The notes beneath the pieces are model-generated. The model was not told the DNA's origin and made no database searches. It saw only the letters and a list, made by a program, of their open reading frames with translations. The position numbers and the translations under genes are program-made. 64,000 nucleotides of DNA, from contig PHDB01000005.1 in NCBI GenBank assembly GCA_002842495.1, positions 62,001-126,000 of the forward strand, given 5' to 3'. Shown here piece after piece: positions 1-8,112 of this stretch (position 1 is the first letter of the stretch; each line of letters starts with the position of its first letter). The stretch is from Bacteroidetes bacterium HGW-Bacteroidetes-6. GTDB lineage: Bacteria; Bacteroidota; Bacteroidia; Bacteroidales; DTU049.

Positions 1-1464
1 GAAGGCCATTGCCAGATCAACAGGTATATTAAGACCCCTCTCCGTTGGATTTTTAACGGATCCTCCACTTATGACATTTACCCACTTACCTCTTGACATA
101 TAATCATCATTATAGTCGTTTGTGTTTTTATTTGGGCTATAAATTGTATCGCTGTAACCAGCCCACTGAAGCCAGTATCTTGCACCCTCGGTAAACCTTG
201 GATAGTTGCTGATAATGGGCTCCGGATCTATTGGCAGAACAATCTTTTGAAGAGGTTCGTTTGATGAACTAGGTCTGTTTAGAACCAAGCCCTCAGTAGC
301 CGGTTTTCTTGCAATGTTTCCCATTCCTCCGCCAAATTTAACGGCATCAGCTGTAATAACGTCACCATTTTTAGAGGTTAGGTTTGACAATGAAACCTCA
401 TAACCGGGTTCATCACCAGGGGCAAAAAGAAATGTACCCAGGTAAATCCATGTCCCGCCTCCCATTCTCTGGTTAACCGTAAAATGAGTCTCTCCACCGG
501 CATGTTTAACTGTATACTTTGCCTCTTGTGTACTGTTTGGAAAGCTTTGGTAGGATACATACACAGCATACTCACCTGCCTCCGGAATATGAGGTTTCCA
601 ATAGGCATAGCTTAGAGTTCCCTTCTTTATTGAGCTGATTACTCTGGCGCTCCCCATTTGAAAAGGATTCTCTCCTGTGATATAAATACTTTGAGCATTG
701 TGAAATCCAGGGACAGAGGAATCCTGCCATGCCTCTGATCCGTCAAGTTCGGCATAACCTGAATATTCTGAATTATTATCTACAATAACCTCATTCTTTT
801 GAACATCCCTTTCACGAGGCATCATAACAACAGCCCCGGCATTCTCTAACATAGGAACTAAAAATGGGACAACATACGATTGAGTGTAGAGGTCCTCTAC
901 AGTTTGGAAAATTCTTGCCCTTTGCCATTCCCATCGGAGTAATTTCTGTTCATAATAATATCCGTGACTCTGCCACACAGCAATATGCCTGTTGTTTAGT
1001 CCGGCAGAAATATTATATGGCTTTGAACTGTTTTTTACAAGATTTCCTCTGTTTTCAAGCTCTTTTTGAGCATTCCTCAAAGCTCTTCTGCTCTTTACAG
1101 GTGCTTTCGAGTTATAAAAGGGCGGAATTAGCTCTTCTAAAGCCAATCCGTTGGTTACAATTCTTAAATTGAAAGAACTAAACTCCTGAGGCAACATTGA
1201 TTTTACAACAGAGTATACAAGTTTTGTATTATCCTCTCTGAATGGATACTCAGCCAATGAGTTTGAAAAGTATATAACAAGATCATTTTTGTATGCAATT
1301 GCCGAATCAACCCTTATTCTTCCGGTTGCAAAGGCCTGTTTTCTAAGTATCTTTTGTAATGAATCGGCTATTGGTGCAAATTCGTTACTTAATGCCTGCG
1401 CCGAAGTTTCTGCTGAAAAGAGAAGCAAAAAGGAGACCAATAGAAGAGAGAGTATCTTTTTCAT
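1..1464 (-). CDS. Secreted golvesin-C-like domain protein, possible N-acetylmuramoyl-L-alanine amidase (partial, 3' end off window)
   Basis: An uninterrupted minus-strand frame runs from an ATG at 1464 to the left edge: 488 codons with no stop, so the C-terminus is missing. The N-terminus is a clear Sec signal peptide (MKK, a run of Leu/Val/Phe, then a cleavage region near SAETSAQA). The middle part, about residues 230-390, contains Trp/Tyr/Gly-rich beta segments such as YWKPHIPEAGEYAVYVSY and GTWIYLGTFLF, which match the golvesin/xanthan-lyase C-terminal-like domain common in Bacteroidetes exported proteins. The last residues, with an NDYNDDY segment and then ERGLNIPVDLAMAF, resemble the start of an amidase-type catalytic domain, but the zinc ligands would lie outside the window. 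A periplasmic or surface cell-wall hydrolase is an inference; the exported nature is well supported. Upstream (1465-1565) it diverges from the dcyD-like gene. Confidence 0.72.
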   Translation of the reverse strand, partial: MKKILSLLLVSFLLLFSAETSAQALSNEFAPIADSLQKILRKQAFATGRIRVDSAIAYKNDLVIYFSNSLAEYPFREDNTKLVYSVVKSMLPQEFSSFNLRIVTNGLALEELIPPFYNSKAPVKSRRALRNAQKELENRGNLVKNSSKPYNISAGLNNRHIAVWQSHGYYYEQKLLRWEWQRARIFQTVEDLYTQSYVVPFLVPMLENAGAVVMMPRERDVQKNEVIVDNNSEYSGYAELDGSEAWQDSSVPGFHNAQSIYITGENPFQMGSARVISSIKKGTLSYAYWKPHIPEAGEYAVYVSYQSFPNSTQEAKYTVKHAGGETHFTVNQRMGGGTWIYLGTFLFAPGDEPGYEVSLSNLTSKNGDVITADAVKFGGGMGNIARKPATEGLVLNRPSSSNEPLQKIVLPIDPEPIISNYPRFTEGARYWLQWAGYSDTIYSPNKNTNDYNDDYMSRGKWVNVISGGSVKNPTERGLNIPVDLAMAF

Positions 1465-1515
1465 CAAAGTATCTTTTAAAGTGCACAAAAATAGTCAAAA
1501 ATTAAGTAAGGTCTA

Positions 1516-1544
1516 TTGGCAATGTCTCTAAAAGCTTAACTTTA
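1516..1544 (+). promoter_or_regulatory. Candidate promoter for the D-cysteine desulfhydrase-like gene
   Basis: TTG at 1516-1518 is followed after 18 nt by TAACTTTA at 1537-1544, one base off the Bacteroidetes -7 consensus TAnnTTTG. It lies 22 nt before the ATG at 1566. This is a weak match judged by eye. Confidence 0.35.
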
Positions 1545-1565
1545 CACAACTTTTAACTAAACTCT

Positions 1566-2543
1566 ATGAAAAAGAGACTATCATTGGCAAATGTGCCAAC
1601 CAATATTACCAAAGCAGAAAGATTGTCACAAGAACTTGGCGTTAATATCTTTATTAAAAGAGACGATCAAACAGGGACTGAAATTTCCGGGAATAAAATT
1701 AGAAAACTAGAGTACGCTCTTAATGAGGCGATTGAAAAAGGATGCACCAGAGTTATTACAACAGGAGGACTTCAATCCAACCACTGCCGTGCAACAACAG
1801 CAGCAGCAACTATTCTTGGTTTAAAAACTACAGTTTTACTAAGAGTGACCGAAGGGACAAAAGTAGAAGGCAATTATTTTCTGGATAAATTGTTTGGTGC
1901 TGAGGTCGTTTTCTGTACTCCCGATGAATACCGGAACTCCAGGAATGAAATCATGCAAAAGCTTGCTCAAGAGAGAGAAAAAAATGGGGAGAGATGCTAT
2001 GTAATACCAGAAGGGGCATCATTTGGAATAGGTTCACTAGGGTACTTTGAGGCAATGCAGGAGATTGCTGTACAAGAGAAAGAGATGGGAGTTAGATTTG
2101 ATACGGTAGTTGTTGCAGTTGGTTCCGGCGGCACATACTCAGGCTTGTATCTTGCAAATAAGCATTTTAACTCAGGAAAGAGAGTAATTGGATTTGCAGT
2201 ATGCGACGATAGTGACTATTTTGCCAAAAGAATTGATTCGATAAACAAAGAGGCAATCGAACATCTTGGTTTTGGGGTTGAGAGTAGGGTAGAGGAGATC
2301 GAGATTAATGACAAGTATGTGGGAATAGGTTATGCTTTAAGTCGTCCCGAAGAGCTTGAATTCATAAAATACATAGCTACCCTTGAAGGGTTGGTTCTTG
2401 ACCCGGTTTATACAGGAAAAGCAATGTACGGACTATATAATGAGATTAAAGAGGGAAAAATAACCGGTGCGAAAAACATTTTGTTTATACACACCGGTGG
2501 TCTTTTTGGACTGTTCCCTAAACAAGATCAGTTTAACTTTTAG
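1566..2543 (+). CDS. dcyD: D-cysteine desulfhydrase / ACC deaminase family PLP enzyme
   Basis: This 325-residue fold-type II PLP enzyme is expected to degrade D-cysteine to pyruvate, sulfide and ammonia in the cytoplasm. The N-terminus has the family signature: a KRDDQTG segment, then SGNKIRKLEY containing the Schiff-base lysine, then GGLQSNHCRATA-like text that binds substrate. A glycine-rich phosphate-binding segment (VGSGGTYSG) sits near residue 185. Length matches the family (about 325-335). ACC deaminase and other D-amino-acid lyases share these motifs, so the substrate is inferred; D-cysteine is the usual bacterial annotation. The gene stands alone on the plus strand and ends 11 bp inside the 3' end of the opposing pruA. 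Confidence 0.75.
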   Translation: MKKRLSLANVPTNITKAERLSQELGVNIFIKRDDQTGTEISGNKIRKLEYALNEAIEKGCTRVITTGGLQSNHCRATTAAATILGLKTTVLLRVTEGTKVEGNYFLDKLFGAEVVFCTPDEYRNSRNEIMQKLAQEREKNGERCYVIPEGASFGIGSLGYFEAMQEIAVQEKEMGVRFDTVVVAVGSGGTYSGLYLANKHFNSGKRVIGFAVCDDSDYFAKRIDSINKEAIEHLGFGVESRVEEIEINDKYVGIGYALSRPEELEFIKYIATLEGLVLDPVYTGKAMYGLYNEIKEGKITGAKNILFIHTGGLFGLFPKQDQFNF

Positions 2544-4176
2544 AAGATCTCTTTTTCATATATCCATATCTTATATCAACAGGTGGGATAAAGGTCTCTT
2601 TTACAGTTCTTGGACTGACCCACCTTATGAGATTGAACACCCCTCCGGCTTTGTCATTGGTTCCTGAGCCTCTTGAGCCGCCAAATGGCTGTTTTCCAAC
2701 AACTGCTCCTGTAGGCTTGTCATTAATGTAAAAATTTCCGGCAGCATACCTGAGTCTGTTACAAATACCTGCTACTGCCACTCTGTCTTGTCCGAAAACC
2801 GCTCCGGTAAGCCCGTAAGGCGATGTAGTGTCACAAAGATCAAGCGTTTGTTCAATTTGGTCATCTTCATATACATATGCTGTTAAAACCGGGCCAAATA
2901 TCTCCTCCTCCATGGTTAAGAAATGGGGATTGGTGGTATGAATGAGTGTAGGTTTGACAAAGAACCCTATTGAGTCATCATACTCTCCTCCAAAGATAAT
3001 TTCTGCCTCATTTGAACTTTGAGCCTTTTTAATGTATGAAGCAATATTTTCGAATGAGGCCTTATCTATTACTGCATTTACAAAATTGTCTGAATCAGCT
3101 ACATCTCCAATTTTTACACTCTCTGATATTTTAATAATCTCGTTTTTAAACTCTTCCCACAGTGATCTTGGAATATAAGCCCTGGAAGCAGCCGAACACT
3201 TTTGACCCTGATATTCGAAAGCTCCGCTGTACGCAGCAACAGCTACCTCAATTACATTAGCAGAGGGGTGTACAAAAATAAAATCTTTACCTCCTGTTTC
3301 ACCTACAACTCTTGGATAAGAATGGTAACTAGTAAGTCTTTCTCCTACTTGTCTCCACAATGAGTTAAAAGTTGCATTTGATCCGGTAAAGTGAATTCCG
3401 GCAAGATGGGGTGATTTCAGAACCTCGTTACCGATCAAAGCACCACTACCTGGAACAAAATTCACAACTCCCGGAGGAACACCAGCCTCTAGGAATATTT
3501 TCATAAGGTAATAATTTGACAATAAAGCTGTTGTTGCAGGTTTCCAGACAGTTGTATTGCCCATCATCACAGGCGAGAGGTTTAAGTTTGAGGCTATTGA
3601 TGTAAAGTTAAAGGGACTTACAGAGAAGACGAAACCTTCAAGAGCTCTGTACTCCATCCTGTTTAGTTGATTAAATGAAGAAATCGGTTGAGTTTTATAA
3701 ATCTCCGATGCAAAGTATACATTAAACCTTAAGAAATCTGCAGTTTCACAAATGGCGTCAATTTCTGACTGGTATATATTTTTGCTCTGCCCCAGCATAG
3801 TAGCCGCATTTATCAATGCTCTATACTTAACTGTTAGAAGATCAGCAATCTTTAGCATAATTGAAGCTCTGGTTGTCCAGTTAAGGTCAGACCAGATTTT
3901 GTGAGAATCAACAGCAGCATCAATTGCCATTTTAATCTCTTTTTCGCCCGCTTTGTGATAGTTAGCCAGCACATGATTGTGATTATGAGGCATAACTACA
4001 TTTCCTTTATCATTAGTGAATATCTCCTTACCCCCAATAATCAATGGAATCTCCACAACAATCTCAGATTGCCTTTTAAGCTCCTTTTCAAGTTCTTCTC
4101 TCTCCAGGCTCCCGTCCAGATATTCAAGAATTGGCTCATTTGAAGGAATTGGAAAATTATGTAATGAATTATTCAT
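2533..4176 (-). CDS. pruA: L-glutamate gamma-semialdehyde (delta-1-pyrroline-5-carboxylate) dehydrogenase
   Basis: A 547-residue aldehyde dehydrogenase of the PutA/PruA C-terminal type, which oxidises glutamate semialdehyde (from proline, or from arginine via ornithine) to glutamate with NAD+. Visible elements are SVSPFNFTSIASNL and the KPA segment for coenzyme binding, FTGSNATF near the Rossmann loop, the catalytic Glu in VGETGGKDF, the catalytic Cys in YQGQKCSAASR, and the EEEIFGPVL signature. The length is normal for the single-function PruA group of Bacteroidetes. No proline dehydrogenase lies beside it. It is transcribed divergently from the ECF sigma gene, and its last 11 bp overlap the 3' end of the dcyD-like gene. 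Confidence in the family is high. Confidence 0.92.
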   Translation of the reverse strand: MNNSLHNFPIPSNEPILEYLDGSLEREELEKELKRQSEIVVEIPLIIGGKEIFTNDKGNVVMPHNHNHVLANYHKAGEKEIKMAIDAAVDSHKIWSDLNWTTRASIMLKIADLLTVKYRALINAATMLGQSKNIYQSEIDAICETADFLRFNVYFASEIYKTQPISSFNQLNRMEYRALEGFVFSVSPFNFTSIASNLNLSPVMMGNTTVWKPATTALLSNYYLMKIFLEAGVPPGVVNFVPGSGALIGNEVLKSPHLAGIHFTGSNATFNSLWRQVGERLTSYHSYPRVVGETGGKDFIFVHPSANVIEVAVAAYSGAFEYQGQKCSAASRAYIPRSLWEEFKNEIIKISESVKIGDVADSDNFVNAVIDKASFENIASYIKKAQSSNEAEIIFGGEYDDSIGFFVKPTLIHTTNPHFLTMEEEIFGPVLTAYVYEDDQIEQTLDLCDTTSPYGLTGAVFGQDRVAVAGICNRLRYAAGNFYINDKPTGAVVGKQPFGGSRGSGTNDKAGGVFNLIRWVSPRTVKETFIPPVDIRYGYMKKRSSKS

Positions 4177-4228
4177 ATTTAATTATTTAAATTGGTACTT
4201 ATTTTAATATATATGCAACAATTGAAAA

Positions 4229-4816
4229 ATGAATTCGTTTAAAAAGCAGAAACGATTAACAAATATGAATCACTTCTTTAAGCAGGTAACAAGAAGAGCC
4301 CCTTCAGAAGAAGAAAAAATTTATGATGAGTGTCATAAACGGCTCTATTTTACAAGTCTGCGAATTTTAAACAATCAGTTTGAAGCAGAGGAGGTAATGC
4401 ACGATACCCTGTTGAAATATTTTGACAGAGGCGAAAAATTCAAAGATTTAAAAGAGAGAAATGCCTGGATGACAAGAGTATGCGTAAATCTTTCTATTGA
4501 CAGATTCAGAAAACGAAAATCAGAAGAGCTCAGACTTTTGTCAGAAGAACTTAAAAGAGACAACGTTGATGAGAACCTAACCCAGGATATGCCTGAATAC
4601 TCATTCAAAGGAGTAACCGTTGATATGGTCAAGGAGGCGCTGGAGAGGTTGGCCGCAGGATACAGACTCGTACTTTCTCTGAATTTATTTGAAGGTTATG
4701 ACTATGAAGAGATTGCGCAGATACTCAATTTAAAGGAGGTTACTGTCCGTTCACAATACATAAGAGGCAAAGCAAGGTTGGTTGAAGAGATAGAAAAATT
4801 TAAAAATTTAAGATAA
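4229..4816 (+). CDS. ECF-type RNA polymerase sigma factor
   Basis: A 195-residue sigma-70 family protein of the extracytoplasmic-function group. Region 2 spans about residues 28-95 (YFTSLRILNNQFEAEEVMHDT and then WMTRVCVNLSIDRFRKRK). Region 4 spans about 130-185 with a helix-turn-helix (YEEIAQILNLKEVTVRSQYIRGKARL). There is no region 1.1 or 3, as expected for ECF factors. Two starts are possible, 4229 and 4265 (MNHFFKQ); the second leaves region 2 intact and is equally plausible because no ribosome-binding site decides. It is followed after 10 bp by a small membrane protein and then a GIN-domain exported protein, an arrangement that suggests an envelope-sensing regulon. Confidence 0.88.
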   Translation: MNSFKKQKRLTNMNHFFKQVTRRAPSEEEKIYDECHKRLYFTSLRILNNQFEAEEVMHDTLLKYFDRGEKFKDLKERNAWMTRVCVNLSIDRFRKRKSEELRLLSEELKRDNVDENLTQDMPEYSFKGVTVDMVKEALERLAAGYRLVLSLNLFEGYDYEEIAQILNLKEVTVRSQYIRGKARLVEEIEKFKNLR

Positions 4817-4826
4817 TTATTCAGTT

Positions 4827-5285
4827 ATGGAGACTATAAATGATATGATTAAAAATAACAGGGAGATGTTTGAAAACGATCAACTTCCCGAAGGTCACAA
4901 AGATAGATTTCTTAAGAAAGTTGCCAGAAAAAGATTGGCTTCAAAAAGAGAGTTTTTTTACAAGGTAGCAGCAGCATTTCTGATATTCGCAGCGGTTACA
5001 TTGCCATGGGTCTTAAATGACACACAATCAGGTAGCTATTTGGCAACGCTTGAAAGAGAGAGTTCGGCACTCTATATAATGGCTGAAAAGCTTGATCCAT
5101 TAAATAGAGAGATGGTAATAAGTACACTAGATCAATTAACTTCAGAAGCAGTTCCTTTTGCAGACCAGTTACCTGATAACCTGGACAGGAAAACAACAAT
5201 CAGGAAGAACAGAGAGTATTATGGTCCGAAAATCGATGGAGTTGGAAGACTTAGAGGTTATGTGAGCGAATTACTTGAGAATTAA
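4827..5285 (+). CDS. Small single-pass membrane protein, candidate anti-sigma factor
   Basis: This 152-residue protein has a charged N-terminal segment of about 45 residues (PEGHKDRFLKKVARKR), one hydrophobic segment at about 46-63 (VAAAFLIFAAVTLPWVL), and a polar C-terminal half likely to lie in the periplasm. I recognise no named domain. It starts 10 bp after the ECF sigma gene and precedes a GIN-domain exported protein, which is the usual place and shape of an anti-sigma factor in Bacteroidetes. The role is inferred from position and topology only; no zinc-binding HxxxCxxC motif is seen. Confidence 0.6.
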   Translation: METINDMIKNNREMFENDQLPEGHKDRFLKKVARKRLASKREFFYKVAAAFLIFAAVTLPWVLNDTQSGSYLATLERESSALYIMAEKLDPLNREMVISTLDQLTSEAVPFADQLPDNLDRKTTIRKNREYYGPKIDGVGRLRGYVSELLEN

Positions 5286-5336
5286 AGATATAAACTAACA
5301 CAAAATATTTATTAAATAATTTAAAAAATCAATCAA

Positions 5337-6215
5337 ATGAAAAAATTTCTATCATTCGCGTTTGTGATGATGTTTGCAATGACATTATTCGCACAGACAG
5401 AAAAAAAGAGTTTTAATGTAAGCGGCTTTGAAGGAATAGACGCAGGCGGTGTATTCGAAATCGAGCTTGTAAAAGGCGATAAAGAGAGTCTTACAATTGA
5501 AACAGAGGCAGAGATAATGCCACACGTAAAGGTTAAAGTTACAGGCGGTGTCCTCAGATTGTCTATTGAGACCAATGACCTGCCATCAAAATTTAAGAGA
5601 AACATGAAGGCGGTAAAAGCCTATGTATCTGTAAAAAATCTTACAAATATCAATTTGTCCGGTGTTACAAAAATGAATGTAACCTCAGCCTTCACTACAA
5701 ACGACTTTATAGCCAGAATTAGCGGAGTTTCTAAAGTTGAAGGTTTGAACATAACTGCAAAATCAATTAAAGTAAACCTGAGCGGTGCATCATCAATGGA
5801 CATCAAAGGCAAGGCAGAGACAGCCTCATTTGAGTTGTCTGGAGCGAGCAAAATCACAATCAATCAGGATTTTGGAGGTCTTAAGCTGGGTGGAAGCGGT
5901 GCAGCTAAAATTGATATTACCGGGTCCAATGAGTACGCCGAACTATCATTCTCTGGTGCTGTTAACACCAGAATGTCAGGTGGATCGTCAACAAAAATTT
6001 TATTGGAGATGTCCGGAGCTTCAAAGTTTGAAGCACCAGATTACCCGGTAAAAGAGATGGATATTAAGGTTAGCGGAGTATCAAATGTTAATGTTAATGT
6101 AACTGAAAGCATCTCCGTTGAGGTTAGCGGAGGATCAAATATTAGATATAAAGGTGATCCACAAATTAAGAAGGTAGATATCAGCTCAATATCAACTTTC
6201 AAAAAGATAAATTAA
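5337..6215 (+). CDS. Exported GIN-domain (DUF2807) beta-helix protein
   Basis: A 292-residue exported protein with a cleavable signal peptide (MKKFLSFAFVMMFAMTLFAQ). The rest matches the putative auto-transporter adhesin, head GIN domain family (DUF2807). It contains at least seven short repeats built on SG-(A/V/G)-S or -T, for example LSGVTKMNV, ISGVSKVEG, LSGASSMDI, LSGASKITI, MSGASKFEA, VSGVSNVNV and VSGGSNIRY, spaced about 18-25 residues apart, as expected for rungs of a right-handed beta-helix. It follows the candidate anti-sigma gene by 51 bp and is probably co-transcribed or controlled by the ECF factor. Molecular function is unknown; a surface or periplasmic structural role is likely. 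Confidence 0.82.
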   Translation: MKKFLSFAFVMMFAMTLFAQTEKKSFNVSGFEGIDAGGVFEIELVKGDKESLTIETEAEIMPHVKVKVTGGVLRLSIETNDLPSKFKRNMKAVKAYVSVKNLTNINLSGVTKMNVTSAFTTNDFIARISGVSKVEGLNITAKSIKVNLSGASSMDIKGKAETASFELSGASKITINQDFGGLKLGGSGAAKIDITGSNEYAELSFSGAVNTRMSGGSSTKILLEMSGASKFEAPDYPVKEMDIKVSGVSNVNVNVTESISVEVSGGSNIRYKGDPQIKKVDISSISTFKKIN

Positions 6216-6225
6216 CTCTCTTTAT

Positions 6226-6267
6226 GCTCATTTTACTATCTTTAACAAAAATAGAGATAAAATGAGC
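6226..6267. repeat. 10-bp inverted repeat enclosing a promoter-like box and the M19 dipeptidase start codon
   Basis: GCTCATTTTA at 6226-6235 is exactly complementary to TAAAATGAGC at 6258-6267, with 22 bases between. The right arm includes the ATG at 6262. The interval carries TATCTTTA (6237-6244), close to the TAnnTTTG box. A transcript reading through from the GIN gene could fold and bury the start codon, whereas one beginning inside the loop could not. An operator is an alternative. Confidence 0.45.
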
Positions 6268-7338
6268 TATAAGAAACTACACCAAAATGCCTTTGTGCTT
6301 GATTCCCATTGTGATACTCCTTTAAGATTAATTGAAGGATCTGATCTTGGAAAAAAACTGCACAAAGGCCATTTTGATTACATCAGAATGAAAGAGGGCG
6401 GCCTTGATGCCGTTTTTTTTGCAATTTATACATCCGGAAAGCTTGAACCCGATGCTGCTACCAGAAGAGCATTGCAGCTTATAGCCGGTGTTTACGACTC
6501 TGTTGAGGCAAATTCCAGCAAAGTAGCCGTTGCACTGGATGCAGAGGAGGCACTTACAAATAGAGAGAATGGAATTTTATCAATTTTTCTTGGAATGGAA
6601 AATGGAGCCCCAATTCAGAAAGATCTGGGTCTGCTCAGACTGTTCTATGACATGGGAATCAGATATATGACTCTCTCTCACGCGGCCAATAACGAAATTT
6701 GCGACTCATGTGCATCAAAGGAGAAGAGATGGAATGGGTTAAGCCCATTTGGAATTGAGGTTATAAAAGAGATGAACCGTCTGGGAATGCTCATTGATGT
6801 GTCACATATATCAGATGAAGCCTTTTACGATGTACTTAAACATTCAGATCAACCTGTTGTAGCGACACACTCATGTTGCAGGGCAATTGCCAATCACCCT
6901 AGAAATCTTACAGATCAAATGATTATAGATCTTGCTGCCAAGGGTGGGGTGATTCAAATAAATTTTTATCCTCCGTTTTTAAACAGTGAATATGCCGAGA
7001 AATTCTGGCCACTTTGCGATGAGTTTGAAAAGGCTGAGGAGCTGTATAAACTTGATCCCATTAAACATGAGGCATTATACAACCAGGCAACTGAAATGAT
7101 GTTTGCTATAAAAAGGCCATCATATACAGAGGTTGTTGACCATATTGATCATGTGGTTAAATTGGTTGGTACAGACCATGTTGGGATAGGTTCTGATTTT
7201 GACGGAATTGAGGTGACGCCTGAAGGTCTTGAAGGGGTAGATAAGTTACCCGTTATTACTAAAGAACTTAAGTCAAGAGGCTATTCAGACGAAGACATTG
7301 TCAAAATTTTGGGAGGAAATTTCTTAAGATTACTATAA
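6262..7338 (+). CDS. Membrane dipeptidase-type peptidase, M19 family
   Basis: A 358-residue zinc dipeptidase of the renal dipeptidase (M19) family. Motifs in order are LDSHCDTP near the N-terminus (first metal ligands), the bridging Glu in LGMENG, the SHAANN segment, IDVSHISDEAF with a metal His, ATHSCCRAI with a second His, and GIGSDFDG near the C-terminus with the catalytic Asp. No signal peptide is visible, so it may be cytoplasmic, or exported by a route I cannot see. It probably hydrolyses dipeptides, including D-amino-acid-containing ones, and feeds amino-acid catabolism. An SDR gene follows after 11 bp. The inverted repeat over its start codon is described separately. Confidence 0.9.
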   Translation: MSYKKLHQNAFVLDSHCDTPLRLIEGSDLGKKLHKGHFDYIRMKEGGLDAVFFAIYTSGKLEPDAATRRALQLIAGVYDSVEANSSKVAVALDAEEALTNRENGILSIFLGMENGAPIQKDLGLLRLFYDMGIRYMTLSHAANNEICDSCASKEKRWNGLSPFGIEVIKEMNRLGMLIDVSHISDEAFYDVLKHSDQPVVATHSCCRAIANHPRNLTDQMIIDLAAKGGVIQINFYPPFLNSEYAEKFWPLCDEFEKAEELYKLDPIKHEALYNQATEMMFAIKRPSYTEVVDHIDHVVKLVGTDHVGIGSDFDGIEVTPEGLEGVDKLPVITKELKSRGYSDEDIVKILGGNFLRLL

Positions 7339-7349
7339 TTCAGCATTTT

Positions 7350-8111
7350 ATGGCAAAGATAGCGTTAGTTACAGGCGCCACTTCCGGCATCGGAAGGGCA
7401 ATATCCTCTATTATGGCAAAAGAGGGATATGACATTATTGCAACAGGTCGTAGAGCATCTCTTCTATCTGAACTCTCAAAAGAGCTGGAAACTAAGTATA
7501 AAGTAAGGGTTCTTCCATTAAGCTTCGATGTAAGAGATGCCTCTCAGGTTGAGCACTATCTGGGTAAAATATCCGAGAAATGGTCAGATATTTCGCTTTT
7601 GGTTAATAATGCAGGCCTGGCGGTTGGACTTAACCCTGTTAACACAGGTGTGGTTGATGATTGGGAGAGAATGGTTGATACCAATATAAAAGGCTTACTA
7701 TATGTCTCCAGAATAGTATCCAGTATGATGATAAAAAGGGGAGGAGGGCATATTATAAATATTGGCTCAATAGCGGGTAAAGGTGTCTATCCAAATGGAA
7801 ACGTATACTGCGCAACAAAACATGCAGTTGATGCCCTTTCAAAAGGTATGATGATGGATCTTTATACCCACAATATCAGAGTGTCTCAGATTTGTCCCGG
7901 TGCCGCAGAAACTGAGTTTTCTCAAGTTAGATTCAAGGGTGATTTGGATAAAGCAGCTGATGTTTATAAAGGTTTTACACCACTTTCAGCAGAAGATATT
8001 GCAGACGTAGTAAGGTATGTAGCACTTGCTCCACCTCATGTTAATATCTCAGATGTAGTAATTATGCCAACTGCTCAGGCCTCAGTCTCCCTTATTAACA
8101 GAAAAGTGTGA
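7350..8111 (+). CDS. Short-chain dehydrogenase/reductase (YdfG-like)
   Basis: A 253-residue classical SDR. The cofactor motif TGATSGIG is at residues 8-15, followed by ATGRRASLL; the Arg pair after beta-strand 2 suggests NADP(H). NNAGLA, the catalytic Ser in IGSIAG, and Tyr-x-x-x-Lys in YCATKHA are all present, with PGAAETEF after strand 6. The pattern matches the YdfG/serine-3-dehydrogenase group that acts on 3-hydroxy acids and serine-like substrates, but the substrate cannot be fixed. It follows the M19 dipeptidase by 11 bp and is probably in the same transcript. Confidence 0.88.
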   Translation: MAKIALVTGATSGIGRAISSIMAKEGYDIIATGRRASLLSELSKELETKYKVRVLPLSFDVRDASQVEHYLGKISEKWSDISLLVNNAGLAVGLNPVNTGVVDDWERMVDTNIKGLLYVSRIVSSMMIKRGGGHIINIGSIAGKGVYPNGNVYCATKHAVDALSKGMMMDLYTHNIRVSQICPGAAETEFSQVRFKGDLDKAADVYKGFTPLSAEDIADVVRYVALAPPHVNISDVVIMPTAQASVSLINRKV

Positions 8112-8112
8112 A

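Noticed and set aside
378-608. 76-codon minus-strand frame
   Set aside because: It is a frame shadow inside the larger signal-peptide-bearing gene that runs from 1464 to the left edge.
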